From NCBI RefSeq assembly GCF_014647875.1, contig NZ_BMQA01000010.1, positions 186,001 to 250,000 on the forward strand: DNA of 64,000 nt, given 5' to 3'. The notes below the pieces were generated by a model that saw only the letters and a program-made list of their open reading frames with translations, was not told the DNA's origin and did not search any database. Position 1 is the first letter of the stretch; each line of letters opens with the position of its first letter. Positions 17,377 to 26,195 of the stretch are shown piece by piece. The position numbers and the translations under genes are program-made. Origin of the DNA: Streptomyces brasiliensis (GTDB lineage Bacteria; Actinomycetota; Actinomycetes; Streptomycetales; Streptomycetaceae).

Positions 17377-19314
17377 TCACCCGGCCTCGTTCCGGAAGCC
17401 CGCGTCGAGGGTCACGTGCCCGGGAACGTCGGGCAGTTCGGTGAGCGGGTGCCTGAACTCGACCGTGCCGTCGGCCGATTCGGCGGCCCGCTCGAAGCCG
17501 AGCGACGGGTAGAGGTCGCGCACCTTGTGGTTCTTGGCGGTGGGCCGGTAGCTCGCGCGCACCTCGGCCGCGCCCGAGTCCCTGGCGTGCTCCAGCAGCG
17601 AGGCGAGCGCGGCCTGCTCGATGCCGCGGGCGAAGACCCGGCAGCTGAGCAGCATGTTGTCGATGCGCAGGGCCCCGTCCTCGCGATGTGCGAAGAGGGC
17701 GCCGACGACCCCGTTGTCGCCGAAGCGGTCGCGGGAGCGCACGGCCAGCACCAAGTGGCCCGGTGAGTCGAGCCGTTCGCGGACGTCGGGTACCTGGAGC
17801 CGGCGGGTGGTGAGGTTGAACTGGTTGGTGCGCAGGGTGATCTGGGCGACCCGGGCCACCTCGTGGTCGCGTACCGGGGCGACCTGCACGGTCACGCCGA
17901 GGGCGCGCAGGTACTCCTCCATCGAGCCGGTGACCTGCTGGAGGTCCTGCCGCTTCGCCTCCTGGCGGTACTGCACGGCGCGGCCCCGGTCCTCGGTGGT
18001 CAGTTCCCGTACGTCGAACCAGCCGTCGGCGAGCAGCCGGTCGATGTGCAGGGCCGGTTCCTCGTCGAGCGCGACCAGGGCGATCTCGGGGAGCGAGGAG
18101 GCGACGAGGCCGCGTTCGAAGGGCGAGTCGTCGGCGAAGACGAGGCTGTCGGTCCCGAGGTTGAGCCGGTCGGCGATGGCGCGGATGGCGCCGTCCTTGG
18201 GTTCCCAGTCGGCGCTGATCCGGACGAAGTCGTCCTCGCGCAGGGTCATGTCGGGGTGGGTGCGCAGCACGTCGAGGACCGGCTCGCGGTCGTTCTTGCT
18301 GCACACCGCGAGCAGTACGCCCTGGCTGCCGATCTGCTTGACCACCCGCTGGAACCGGCCGAACGCCTCACCGCGGTAGGTGGTGGCGGCGGCGATGCCG
18401 TCAGGGCCGTCGTCGCCGAGGATGCCGTCCCAGAGAGTGTTGTCCAGGTCCACGACGAGGACCTTTCTGGCCCGGCCGCGCAGCGTCCGCAGCAGATGGC
18501 CCGCCTGGCGGGCGTACCGGCCGAGCAGTTCCTCCCCCAGGTGCACCTTGGCGTAGGCGGCGAGCCGCGGGTCGCGGACCGGTCCGCCCTCGGCGATCAG
18601 CGGTTCCAGGTCGACGACGTGCAGCCGCGGGTGCGCGGCGGCGAGCCGCAGCATCCCGACGTTGAACTCCCGCCATATGATGGAGAGTTCGGTGCGCGAG
18701 CGGTGGTCCACCAGCTGCTGCGCGTGCTCGGGCAGCAGCGGCAGCGTGTTGAGTACGAGCGTTCCGGTGCCGTGTTCGTCGTAGCGGGCGGCGAGCGCGT
18801 CGAGGAGTTCGAGCTTGCCGGCGGCGGCCTTGGCGACGTCCTCCGTCCCCCAGGGCAGGGGCAGTTCGTCGAAGACGACCTGGGCGTCGAGGAGGCACAG
18901 GGCGAGTTCGGTGCCAGGGGTGTACAGATGGCTGCCGGGGTCCTGGAGGTCGCGCAGCCACGCGTCGTGGTCGCCGGCGCTCACGCGCAACGGGATGCCG
19001 TGGCGGGCTAGTTCCGCGGTGAGCGGTGCCGTCAGTGCGTCGAGCGTGCCGTGTCCCGTGACGGCGACGGTCGCGGGTACGGCACCGGGGTGCCGCGCCA
19101 CGATGTCGTCGGGAGCGACCTTGGCGAGCAGCCGGCCCGCGCGGGACAGCTGGGTCGGCCCGTCGTCCTGCTGCGCGAGTTCGGCGAGCAGTCCGGGCAC
19201 CGCCGGGTACTCGGCGGCGAGGCTCTTCTCGCCGTACAGCGCGCGCAGCCGGTCGAGGGGACCCGCGGGGCCGGTGGGCTCCGGGCCGGACGGCGTCGTC
19301 ACTGCTGTGCTCAC
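17377..19314 (-). CDS. FkbH-like HAD protein, glyceryl-ACP synthase
   Basis: A 645-residue FkbH-family protein. The N-terminal third (about 60-285) is an SGNH-like region. The HAD domain (about 288-450) has the phosphoaspartyl motif 'VVDLDNTLWDGILGDDG', 'AVCSKND' and 'FADDSPFERG'. The C-terminal part (about 480-630) is GNAT-like. The family loads 1,3-bisphosphoglycerate on an ACP as a glyceryl thioester. For methoxymalonyl-ACP two dehydrogenases and an O-methyltransferase would be needed, and none are here, so the tetronate use fits better. It starts with GTG (19314) and is first in the minus-strand operon, divergent from the flavin monooxygenase. Confidence 0.92.
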   Translation of the reverse strand: MSTAVTTPSGPEPTGPAGPLDRLRALYGEKSLAAEYPAVPGLLAELAQQDDGPTQLSRAGRLLAKVAPDDIVARHPGAVPATVAVTGHGTLDALTAPLTAELARHGIPLRVSAGDHDAWLRDLQDPGSHLYTPGTELALCLLDAQVVFDELPLPWGTEDVAKAAAGKLELLDALAARYDEHGTGTLVLNTLPLLPEHAQQLVDHRSRTELSIIWREFNVGMLRLAAAHPRLHVVDLEPLIAEGGPVRDPRLAAYAKVHLGEELLGRYARQAGHLLRTLRGRARKVLVVDLDNTLWDGILGDDGPDGIAAATTYRGEAFGRFQRVVKQIGSQGVLLAVCSKNDREPVLDVLRTHPDMTLREDDFVRISADWEPKDGAIRAIADRLNLGTDSLVFADDSPFERGLVASSLPEIALVALDEEPALHIDRLLADGWFDVRELTTEDRGRAVQYRQEAKRQDLQQVTGSMEEYLRALGVTVQVAPVRDHEVARVAQITLRTNQFNLTTRRLQVPDVRERLDSPGHLVLAVRSRDRFGDNGVVGALFAHREDGALRIDNMLLSCRVFARGIEQAALASLLEHARDSGAAEVRASYRPTAKNHKVRDLYPSLGFERAAESADGTVEFRHPLTELPDVPGHVTLDAGFRNEAG

Positions 19315-19418
19315 GGTCTGTTCGCCTCTCTGCCGGGGCGGGCGGGCTCTTCGGAGCTTGTGCCCCGGCCCTAAAGACGGGCTTGCGCCGGGGCGCTCAC
19401 CCCGCTTCGCGGGTCGCC

Positions 19419-19451
19419 CGCAAGAGCTGCCTGGGCGCTCGCAAGAGCTGC
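19419..19451. promoter_or_regulatory. Direct repeats in the divergent cluster promoter
   Basis: Two exact copies of CGCAAGAGCTGC lie at 19419-19430 and 19440-19451, a 21-nt period (two helical turns), in the 193-nt gap between FkbH and the flavin monooxygenase. A small hairpin (CCCGC TTC GCGGG, 19401-19413) lies alongside. SARP activators bind direct repeats near the -35 region, and two SARP genes flank the cluster. That this is their site is inference. Confidence 0.45.
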
Positions 19452-19507
19452 TTTAGGCGGGCTGCCGACCATCGGCGGAGGATGACTCCTTCTGAAAGGC
19501 AGCGTTG

Positions 19508-20770
19508 ATGACGACAACTGAGCTGACCGCAGAGGTGTGTGTGGTCGGAGGAGGCCCGGCGGGACTCACGCTGGCCGTGGAACTCGCCAAGCGTTCGGTC
19601 TCCGTCGTGGTGCTGGAGCAGAGCGGTCACTTCGACCGGTCGTTCCGGGGCGAGTCGGTCTCCCCCGACTCGGTGTGGCTGCTCGACAGGCTGGGCGTCC
19701 TCGGCCGCCTGAACGGCGCCTACCAGCAGATGCACAGAATGGAGATCGTCGACTCCGGCAGCACGGTGCTGCGGGCCGACTTCCGCCGCTTCCCGTACCC
19801 GCACCCCTACCCGGTGGAGTTGCCCCAGCCGGCGCTGCTCTCGGCCCTGGCGGGCCTCGGGCAGGACGAGCACCCGGAACACTTCGTCCTTGTACGCCGG
19901 GCGACGGCCACCCGCCTGCTGCGCGCGGCCGACGGCAGCGGTCCGGTCACGGGGGTGACGGCGCGCACCCCGGAGGGCGAGATCACGGTGCGGGCGGCGC
20001 TCACCGTGGCGGCGGACGGCCGGTTCAGCAAGGTCCGCGAGATGTCGGGCCTGCCGTACACGAAACTGCCGCTGGACCGTGACGTGGTGTGGCTGAAGCT
20101 GCCGTTCCCGCCCGAGTGGGACGACCGTACGTATCGCATCCGGATCCGCGGCGACCAGCACGGGCTGTTCATCCCGACCCACCCGAACAGCGTGCGCGTC
20201 GGCTTCAACATCCCCAAGGGCGGGCTGAAGGGGCTGCGCGCCCAGGGGCTGCCCGCGCTGTACGAGCGGCTCGACCTGCTCGCTCCCGAGCTGTCCGGGT
20301 CGGTGCGCAGCGAGATCCGCTCCTGGTCCGACACCTCGATGCTGGACATCTTCACCGCGCTGGTGCCGCGCTGGTCCATGCCGGGCCTGGTCCTGATCGG
20401 CGACGCGGCGCACACGCTGACGCCGATCCTGGGGCAGGGCGTCAACCACGCGATCATCGACGCGGTGACGCTGGCCCCGCTGGTCCGCGACGCACTCGGC
20501 GCGGGTGGGGACGAGTCGGCGCTGCTGCGGGCGTGCGAGGAGTTCCAGCGGGCCCGGGAGGAGGCGGTCGGCAAGTCGCGCGGTCTGCAGCTTCGGCAGG
20601 AGCGGCTGTTCGCCCTGCACGGCGCCGGCGGCATCTTCCGCCGCTCGCTGTACCGGGTGGTCGACCAGAGCCAGAAGCTGAAGGAGAAGGTGCTGGGAGG
20701 CGCGTACTTCCAGCTGCAGAAGCCGGGTCCGCACGTCGTGGAGGCGCAGTCCCCCGCCACCCGCGTGTGA
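19508..20770 (+). CDS. FAD-dependent monooxygenase (PHBH fold)
   Basis: A 420-residue class A flavin monooxygenase. It has the N-terminal dinucleotide fold 'CVVGGGPAGLTLAVELA', the middle Asp-Gly motif 'VAADGRFSKVR' and the FAD ribityl-binding 'LIGDAAHTLTPILGQGVNHAIIDA'. Such enzymes hydroxylate or epoxidise aromatic or polyene substrates, and related halogenases and dehydratases exist. The ATG at 19508 was chosen over a TTG one codon earlier. It is transcribed divergently from the FkbH operon and converges on the P450, with a hairpin at 20816-20851. It is likely a tailoring enzyme of the predicted acyl tetronate; the site of action cannot be deduced. Confidence 0.88.
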   Translation: MTTTELTAEVCVVGGGPAGLTLAVELAKRSVSVVVLEQSGHFDRSFRGESVSPDSVWLLDRLGVLGRLNGAYQQMHRMEIVDSGSTVLRADFRRFPYPHPYPVELPQPALLSALAGLGQDEHPEHFVLVRRATATRLLRAADGSGPVTGVTARTPEGEITVRAALTVAADGRFSKVREMSGLPYTKLPLDRDVVWLKLPFPPEWDDRTYRIRIRGDQHGLFIPTHPNSVRVGFNIPKGGLKGLRAQGLPALYERLDLLAPELSGSVRSEIRSWSDTSMLDIFTALVPRWSMPGLVLIGDAAHTLTPILGQGVNHAIIDAVTLAPLVRDALGAGGDESALLRACEEFQRAREEAVGKSRGLQLRQERLFALHGAGGIFRRSLYRVVDQSQKLKEKVLGGAYFQLQKPGPHVVEAQSPATRV

Positions 20771-20815
20771 CCACCCTGTCCGTGGACTGGGTGAGGGCCG
20801 GCGGACGGCACAAGA

Positions 20816-20851
20816 CCCCGGTCCGCATGGGAACCCACGTGCGGACCGGGG
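20816..20851 (+). terminator. Hairpin after the flavin monooxygenase
   Basis: A perfect 12-bp stem pairs 20816-20827 with 20840-20851. The 12-nt loop contains its own TGGG/CCCA pair. It lies 46 nt after the monooxygenase stop and is followed by a T-containing stretch. Confidence 0.65.
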
Positions 20852-21092
20852 CCTTCGTGTGCACTTGCTGAAGCCGGCCGCCCTCCCTGCCCGTGCTCGG
20901 CCGCTGTCCGGAGCCGTACCGGACCCGGGCGTTCCACCACCGCCCCACCGGTGCACGGCCGTTCCACGACCCACCGCACGCCGGCGGGGCCCCGCCACGG
21001 GCCTCCCGCCCGGGCACCGCGCCCCCGGCGCCGGAACACGGCGGCCACGGACTGAGCCGGACGGAGTGATCGGCCCGGCCGGGCGTGCCGGT

Positions 21093-21121
21093 GCCCGGCC
21101 GTCAGCCGGTGACGGCCGGGC
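21093..21121 (-). terminator. Hairpin after the P450 gene
   Basis: A perfect 11-bp G/C stem pairs 21093-21103 with 21111-21121 around a 7-nt loop, 19 nt beyond the P450 stop on the minus strand. Confidence 0.6.
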
Positions 21122-21139
21122 GGTGTTCCGGTGGGTTCG

Positions 21140-22375
21140 TCACCAGGTGACGGGCAGGCGGGTCAGGCCGTGCACCATCATGCCGGTCGTCAGCTCCAGG
21201 GACTCGACCTCCTCCGCGAGCCGCAGACCGGGGAAGCGGTCCAGCAGCGAGGTGAGGACGATCTGCAGCTCCGCCCGGGCCAGTGCGGCGCCCAGGCAGA
21301 AGTGCGGGCCGTGGCCGAACGCGACGTGGTGGACGGCCTCGGGCCGCGCGGGGTCGAACTCGTTCGCCTCCGCGCCGGGGAAGCGCGCCGGGTCCTGATT
21401 GGCGGAGCAGACCGCCGCCAGGACCGCACTGCCCTTGGGAATGACGGTGCCGCCGACCTCGACGTCCTCCAGGGTGATCCGCAGCGGGCCGCCGTCACCG
21501 ATCGGGTTGACGCGCAGCAGCTCCTCGATGGCGTGGTCCATCATCTCGGGGTGCTCACGCAGCGCGGCCATGTGCTCCGGGTGACGCAGCAGGGTCAGCA
21601 CCATCTTGCCGATCATGCTGACGGTGGTCTCGTGACCGGCGACGAGGATGGTCGCCGCCATGACGATCAGCTCGTACTCGTTGAGGCTGCCCTCTTCGTC
21701 ATGGGCGGCGACGAGCGCCCCCATCAGGTCGTCCGTCGGCTCCTCCCGCTTGCGCCCCACCAGTGCCGCCAGGTACCCGATCATCTGCTGGCGCTGCGCG
21801 GCGGTCTCCTCCGCGGTGTGCGCGGTCAGTGAGACGAAGGCGTCCGACCACTCGCGGAACCGGTCTCGGTCCTCGAAGGGCACCCCGAGCAGTTCGCAGA
21901 TCACCATCACCGGCAGCGGGAAGGCGAGCGCCGTGTTGAGGTCGACCGGCCCCTCGAGCTTCTCCATCTCGTCCAGCAGACCGTCGGTCAGCTCCTGGAT
22001 CCGCGGACGCATGTTCTGCACCCGGCGGGCGGTGAACTCCCGGGACACGAGCCTGCGCAGCCGGGTGTGCTCGGGCGCGTCCGTGGTGAACAGGCTGCCC
22101 GGCACGGGCGGCGTGCTGGTGAGCTGAGGCGCGTCGGGGGCGATGGTGGCGGCCCGGCTGAACCTGGCGTCCGCGAGTACGGTGCGCACGTCGTCGTAGC
22201 GGGTCACCACGTACCCCTCGTCGCCGCTGGGCAGCCGGACGTGGGCGACGGGGCACTCGGCCCGCAACTCTTCGTAGACGGGCGGCACTTCGACGGCCGA
22301 AGGACGGTGGAACGGGTAGTTGAGTATCGGCTGGTCCGTCTCCGGTCCGCCCTGCGTCGTCTCCGTCGTTTCCAT
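21140..22375 (-). CDS. Cytochrome P450
   Basis: A 411-residue bacterial class I P450. The I-helix oxygen-binding motif 'LVAGHETTVS' (about 243), K-helix 'EELLRV' and heme-ligand loop 'FGHGPHFCLGAALAR' with the Cys thiolate are all intact, so it should be active. It would need a ferredoxin, and the FdxA-type protein at 1129-1449 is a candidate. It lies downstream of the small DUF4260-like gene on the same strand and converges with the flavin monooxygenase. Likely an oxidative tailoring step of the cluster product; the substrate is not deducible. Confidence 0.95.
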   Translation of the reverse strand: METTETTQGGPETDQPILNYPFHRPSAVEVPPVYEELRAECPVAHVRLPSGDEGYVVTRYDDVRTVLADARFSRAATIAPDAPQLTSTPPVPGSLFTTDAPEHTRLRRLVSREFTARRVQNMRPRIQELTDGLLDEMEKLEGPVDLNTALAFPLPVMVICELLGVPFEDRDRFREWSDAFVSLTAHTAEETAAQRQQMIGYLAALVGRKREEPTDDLMGALVAAHDEEGSLNEYELIVMAATILVAGHETTVSMIGKMVLTLLRHPEHMAALREHPEMMDHAIEELLRVNPIGDGGPLRITLEDVEVGGTVIPKGSAVLAAVCSANQDPARFPGAEANEFDPARPEAVHHVAFGHGPHFCLGAALARAELQIVLTSLLDRFPGLRLAEEVESLELTTGMMVHGLTRLPVTW

Positions 22376-22502
22376 GCGTTTCCTCCGGCAACAGGTGCTC
22401 AGCGGTTACTTGTATGCGGTGGTCCGGTCTCCGGGGCGTGGCGAGAGGCGCTGCCGGGGACCCGACGAGCCTCGCAGCAACGGCTTGCGCGGGACCAAAG
22501 CG

Positions 22503-22916
22503 TCAGCGCTGCCGGCCGTCCGCCGTACGCAGGCCGAAGCCGAAGGCCCGGTCGGAGGCGATGTGCTGCAGCCAGGCCAGACCGAAGTTGAACAGGGGGA
22601 CGGCGATGGCCGGCGAATCGGGGACCAGACAGCTGAGCATGACGAGGAGGGCGACGACGGGCCGGTGCAGGAGGTTGTAGAGGGGAACGGCCTGGGGAGA
22701 GAGCCGGCCGTGCTGGTGCGGGCCGGAGAGACCGACGAGGAACGACAGGTCGGGCACGACGATCCCGGCGACGACCGCGACGATCACCCATCCTCCGTAC
22801 TTCGCCGCCTCGAACACCGCCCAGATCAGCAGGAGGGCCGACAACAGCCCCCAGGCGATCCGGACCTGCCGTGAGGCCGAGCTCCTGATGGCGCCCTTCG
22901 TGGCGTCGTGGGTCAC
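22503..22916 (-). CDS. Small membrane protein, DUF4260-like
   Basis: A 137-residue protein with about four hydrophobic segments ('IAWGLLSALLLIWAVFEAA', 'VIVAVVAGIVVPDL', 'PLYNLLHRPVVALLVML', 'AIAVPLFNFGLAW') and a conserved-looking His/Asp set ending 'WLQHIASDRAFGFGLRT', as I recall for DUF4260. The GTG at 22916 is supported by an AAAGGAA site about 8 nt upstream. Function is unknown. Its promoter region carries a palindrome (23023-23038) closely related to one upstream of the second SARP gene, suggesting shared control. Confidence 0.7.
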   Translation of the reverse strand: MTHDATKGAIRSSASRQVRIAWGLLSALLLIWAVFEAAKYGGWVIVAVVAGIVVPDLSFLVGLSGPHQHGRLSPQAVPLYNLLHRPVVALLVMLSCLVPDSPAIAVPLFNFGLAWLQHIASDRAFGFGLRTADGRQR

Positions 22917-23022
22917 GGAGCTGTTCCTTTCGCGATGGTTCTGTGAGCGCTCCGGGGCGCCGCCGTACGGGCGTGGTGATCCCCGCGAAGCGGGACCCCG
23001 GCATGGCATGTGAATGGCCGAA

Positions 23023-23038
23023 GCGTGAAATTCTCACG
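23023..23038. promoter_or_regulatory. Palindromic operator, copy 1
   Basis: GCGTGAAATTCTCACG is an inverted repeat (CGTGA / TCACG), about 105 nt upstream of the DUF4260-like start. It shares its first nine bases and overall symmetry with the site at 24863-24879 upstream of the SARP gene. It is probably the binding site of one regulator; identity unknown. Confidence 0.5.
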
Positions 23039-23073
23039 ACCCGGCCGCGGTGCTCGCGGTGTGTGTCCGCCGG

Positions 23074-23847
23074 TTACACCGCGATCCGTTCCGTGGCGTA
23101 CCGGCGGGTCAGGGAGGCGAGTTCGCGCAGGAAGGCGCCCTCGTCCGATCTGACGAAGAAGTGTCCGCCGGGCATCGTGCGCACGGCGTAGCCGGCTCCC
23201 GCGTGCCGCCGCCAGGAGAGCACCTCGTCGACACTGACGAGCCGGTCTCCCCGTCCGGCGAACAGGTGCAGCGGCACCCGCAGCGGCTCGGTGTGGACAG
23301 CGCCGCTGCCGAGGCACAGCCGGAGGTCGTCGCGGGCCACCGGGAGCAGCGCGGAGAGGAATTCGGGATGGTCGAGCAACGTCTGCGGGATGCCGCCGAG
23401 ATCCATCAGACCGGCGACGAGTTCCTCGTCCCCGGCGTCCGGGTCGGCGATCGCCGGGGCCGGCAGGTGCGGGGCGCGGTAGGCGCTCAGCACGAGTGCC
23501 CGGGGCAGAGTCGCGCCGCGCTGCTGCCGGCGCCGGGCGAGCGAGTAGGCGATGAGCGCGCCCATGCTGTGGCCGTAGAAAATGTGCGGCTCGGACAGCT
23601 CCTCGTCGAGCTGCGCGTCCATGTCGTCGATGAGGGCGTCCAGATCGGTGAACCTGGGTTCGCTGAACCGTTCCTCGCGGCCGGGCAGTTGCACGGGCAT
23701 CACCCGTACTCCGGCGTCCAGGGCGTCGAGGCCGCGCTGCCATCGCCTGTACGCCGAGGCTCCGCCGCCCGCGTACGGGAAGCAGAACAACCGTGTCGCA
23801 GGGGCCGGTTCGTGATCCGGGCGCTTCCGGGACAGGTATCGCGTCAT
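23074..23847 (-). CDS. Type II thioesterase
   Basis: A 257-residue alpha/beta hydrolase of the RifR/GrsT type that clears misprimed carrier proteins in polyketide and peptide assembly. Seen: 'FCFPYAGGGASAYRRW' near the N-terminus, nucleophile Ser in 'FYGHSMGALIA' (about residue 96), Asp in 'FAGRGDRLV' and His in 'MPGGHFFV'. It lies 117 nt downstream of the second SARP gene and presumably belongs to the same regulatory unit. It is the only thioesterase-like protein in the cluster and lacks features of a chain-releasing PKS domain. Confidence 0.93.
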   Translation of the reverse strand: MTRYLSRKRPDHEPAPATRLFCFPYAGGGASAYRRWQRGLDALDAGVRVMPVQLPGREERFSEPRFTDLDALIDDMDAQLDEELSEPHIFYGHSMGALIAYSLARRRQQRGATLPRALVLSAYRAPHLPAPAIADPDAGDEELVAGLMDLGGIPQTLLDHPEFLSALLPVARDDLRLCLGSGAVHTEPLRVPLHLFAGRGDRLVSVDEVLSWRRHAGAGYAVRTMPGGHFFVRSDEGAFLRELASLTRRYATERIAV

Positions 23848-23964
23848 GGTGGTCCGTCTCGGTTCCGTCCAGGGGGTGGGTGGGGGGATGCCCGGCTCCC
23901 GGGTGGGCTGCGCGAATCCCGCGGGGCGGACCCGGCGGGCGCGGCCCCACACTGCCCGGGACCG

Positions 23965-24765
23965 CTAAAAGGCCGCCAAACTCGGTGCCGTGAGGTCGAG
24001 TTGGGGGTCGGCCGCGAGGACCGCCCGGTGTAGTCGCTGGATGCGCAGGGAGGGCTCTATACCCAGCTCCTCCACGGTCGACGCGCGTAGCTTTCGGAAA
24101 ATTTCGAGCGCCTGCCACGAGCGACCGCTTCGGTAGAGCGCGAGCATCAGCAGCGCGTGCAGACTTTCCTCGAGCGGGAAACGCTCGGTGAGCGCGAGGA
24201 GTTCGCCGATCACCTCGGCATGTCTGCCGAGCCGCAGATCGGCGGTGATCCGTCCCTCCAGCGCGGAGCGCCGTGTCTCCTCCAGCCGGAGCGACTCGAC
24301 GCGCAGCGCCGGTCCGATCCGCACGTCGGCGAGGACCGGCCCGCGCCACAGGGCGAGCGCCTCGCCCAGCAGCTTCGACGCGGCCTCGTCGTCGCCGCCG
24401 GCCAGGGCCCGCAGCCCGCGGGCGGTGAGCCGCTCGAAGACTTCGGCGTCGATGGCGTACGTGGGCATGTTCAGCACGTACCCGGCGTAGCTGCGGCTCA
24501 GGACCTCCTTCGGCGCACACTCGTGCTCCGGTCCCAGAGCGAGGGCGATGGCCCGGCGCAACTGCTTGACATAGGTCTGCACCACACCCGCGGGCCCGCT
24601 GGGGGGACTCGCGTCCCACAGCTCCTCCGTCAGGGTCGTCACCTTCACGTCCCCGCCCGCGTTGACCGCCAACAACGCAAGCATCTGGCGCGGCTTGGCC
24701 GCGCTCGGCACCACGGAGGTGCCACAGATGTCCACCACGAGCGGCCCGAGAACTCCGATCTCCAT
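23965..24765 (-). CDS. Small SARP-family pathway activator
   Basis: A 266-residue SARP (ActII-ORF4/DnrI class). The winged-helix domain (about 1-95, 'IGVLGPLVV', 'LWDASPPSGP', 'VQTYVKQLRRAI') is followed by the activation domain (about 100-255, 'IDAEVFERLTARG' to 'ELGIEPSLRIQRLH'). It is a stand-alone SARP with no ATPase part, unlike the 910-residue one at 2612-5344. The ATG at 24765 has AAGGAG 8 nt upstream. It probably activates the operons read from the repeats in the cluster promoter region. A 17-nt palindrome at 24863-24879 lies in its promoter region. Confidence 0.93.
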   Translation of the reverse strand: MEIGVLGPLVVDICGTSVVPSAAKPRQMLALLAVNAGGDVKVTTLTEELWDASPPSGPAGVVQTYVKQLRRAIALALGPEHECAPKEVLSRSYAGYVLNMPTYAIDAEVFERLTARGLRALAGGDDEAASKLLGEALALWRGPVLADVRIGPALRVESLRLEETRRSALEGRITADLRLGRHAEVIGELLALTERFPLEESLHALLMLALYRSGRSWQALEIFRKLRASTVEELGIEPSLRIQRLHRAVLAADPQLDLTAPSLAAF

Positions 24766-24862
24766 GCCACTGCTCCTTCCGCCTGCCGGAACAGTGACAC
24801 GTTGCCGCTTACAACGACACTTAGCCGATCATGATCTCGGCTAGGAATTTGGCTGAGCCGGA

Positions 24863-24879
24863 GCGTGAAATATTCACGC
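24863..24879. promoter_or_regulatory. Palindromic operator, copy 2
   Basis: GCGTGAAATATTCACGC has perfect 7-bp arms (GCGTGAA / TTCACGC) around ATA. It lies about 100 nt upstream of the SARP start and 100 nt upstream of the DUF6059-like gene on the other strand, so it could control both. The sister site is at 23023-23038. Confidence 0.6.
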
Positions 24880-24979
24880 CGCGCCCGCTTTAAGCGACGC
24901 TTCAGGGCAAGTGGTGACCATGATGCCGACGGGCCGTCCTGCGACGGCCCCGGGACCAGCTCGTGCGAGGAGGGGCCGT

Positions 24980-25249
24980 ATGAGGCTGAGGATCTGGCTC
25001 GGCAGGGCCGGCGCCGCCGCGATGAAGCACCTGCTCATCCAGCTCAACGGTCTCGGCGTCTTCTTCACCGGACCGCTGCCGGGTGTCCACTACGCCGACC
25101 TGGGCACCGACTCCGGCCTCGCTCGCCGGGAGGCTCCGCCGGGACCCCCGCCCGGACACCCGGAGCGGCGCTGCGCGACCCCGCCGAGCCGGGAGGAGCA
25201 GGAGCTGTGGGCGTCGCTCGGCATCGACACGGAACGAACCGGCAGCTGA
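24980..25249 (+). CDS. Small protein, DUF6059-like
   Basis: An 89-residue protein. A hydrophobic N-terminal half ('LRIWLGRAGAAAMKHLLIQL', then 'GVFFTGPLPG') is followed by a proline-rich 'PPPGHPERR' segment and 'SREEQELWASL', a layout I recall from the Streptomyces DUF6059 family often found beside biosynthetic clusters. ATG 24980 has GAGGAGGGG upstream. It is divergent from the SARP gene and shares its palindrome-bearing promoter region. Function unknown. Confidence 0.6.
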   Translation: MRLRIWLGRAGAAAMKHLLIQLNGLGVFFTGPLPGVHYADLGTDSGLARREAPPGPPPGHPERRCATPPSREEQELWASLGIDTERTGS

Positions 25250-25262
25250 CGCACCGCCACGT

Positions 25263-25312
25263 CACGCACGACGGCCGCGCCTGCCCGGTGGGCGGCGCGG
25301 CCGTCGTGCGTG
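25263..25312. terminator. Bidirectional hairpin
   Basis: A perfect 19-bp stem pairs 25263-25281 with 25294-25312 around a 12-nt loop, between the convergent DUF6059-like and DUF6299-like genes. Confidence 0.75.
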
Positions 25313-25317
25313 TCCGG

Positions 25318-25932
<615 letters not shown>

Positions 25933-25993
25933 CTATTGTGCCGGGCCGCGAAAGGGCTGCCGGCACCCATCAGATCCGACGCGGAGGTGCGCC

Positions 25994-26182
25994 ATGTGTT
26001 TCCACGAGACCCCGAGCCACGACAGCGGCGCCCCGCACATCGTCGCCGCCCACCCCGAGCAGGGCTGGAACCTGCTGTGCGACGGCACTGTCCACTTCGA
26101 CGGCACGGGCGAACTGCACCCCGACGGCAGCGTCGTCCAGCCGCACCGGGTCCCGGTCGAACGGCTGACGATCGCCGCGTGA
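25994..26182 (+). CDS. Small conserved protein, DUF5999-like
   Basis: A 62-residue protein with the family pattern 'HPEQGWNLLCDGTVHFDGTGEL-PDG' and His/Cys-rich N-terminus 'MCFHETPSHD'. Widespread in streptomycetes, no known function. A GCGGAGGTG Shine-Dalgarno precedes the ATG. Confidence 0.75.
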   Translation: MCFHETPSHDSGAPHIVAAHPEQGWNLLCDGTVHFDGTGELHPDGSVVQPHRVPVERLTIAA

Positions 26183-26195
26183 AACGGCACCGGTC

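Larger units (their letters stand above)
20771..21139. other. Intergenic stretch between convergent tailoring genes
   Basis: This gap holds two strong hairpins (listed separately) and otherwise nothing that looks coding. The middle part is simple G/C-rich sequence. Confidence 0.6.

Noticed and set aside
7140-19314. Methoxymalonyl-ACP pathway as the reason for the FkbH-like gene
   Set aside because: That pathway also needs acyl-CoA dehydrogenase FkbI, hydroxyacyl dehydrogenase FkbK and O-methyltransferase FkbG; no O-methyltransferase or hydroxyacyl dehydrogenase is present, and the dehydrogenases here are the long lipid type.
24874-25068. Minus-strand 64-codon ORF opposite the DUF6059-like gene
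   Set aside because: The + strand ORF has a strong ribosome-binding site and a family-like layout; the minus one has neither.
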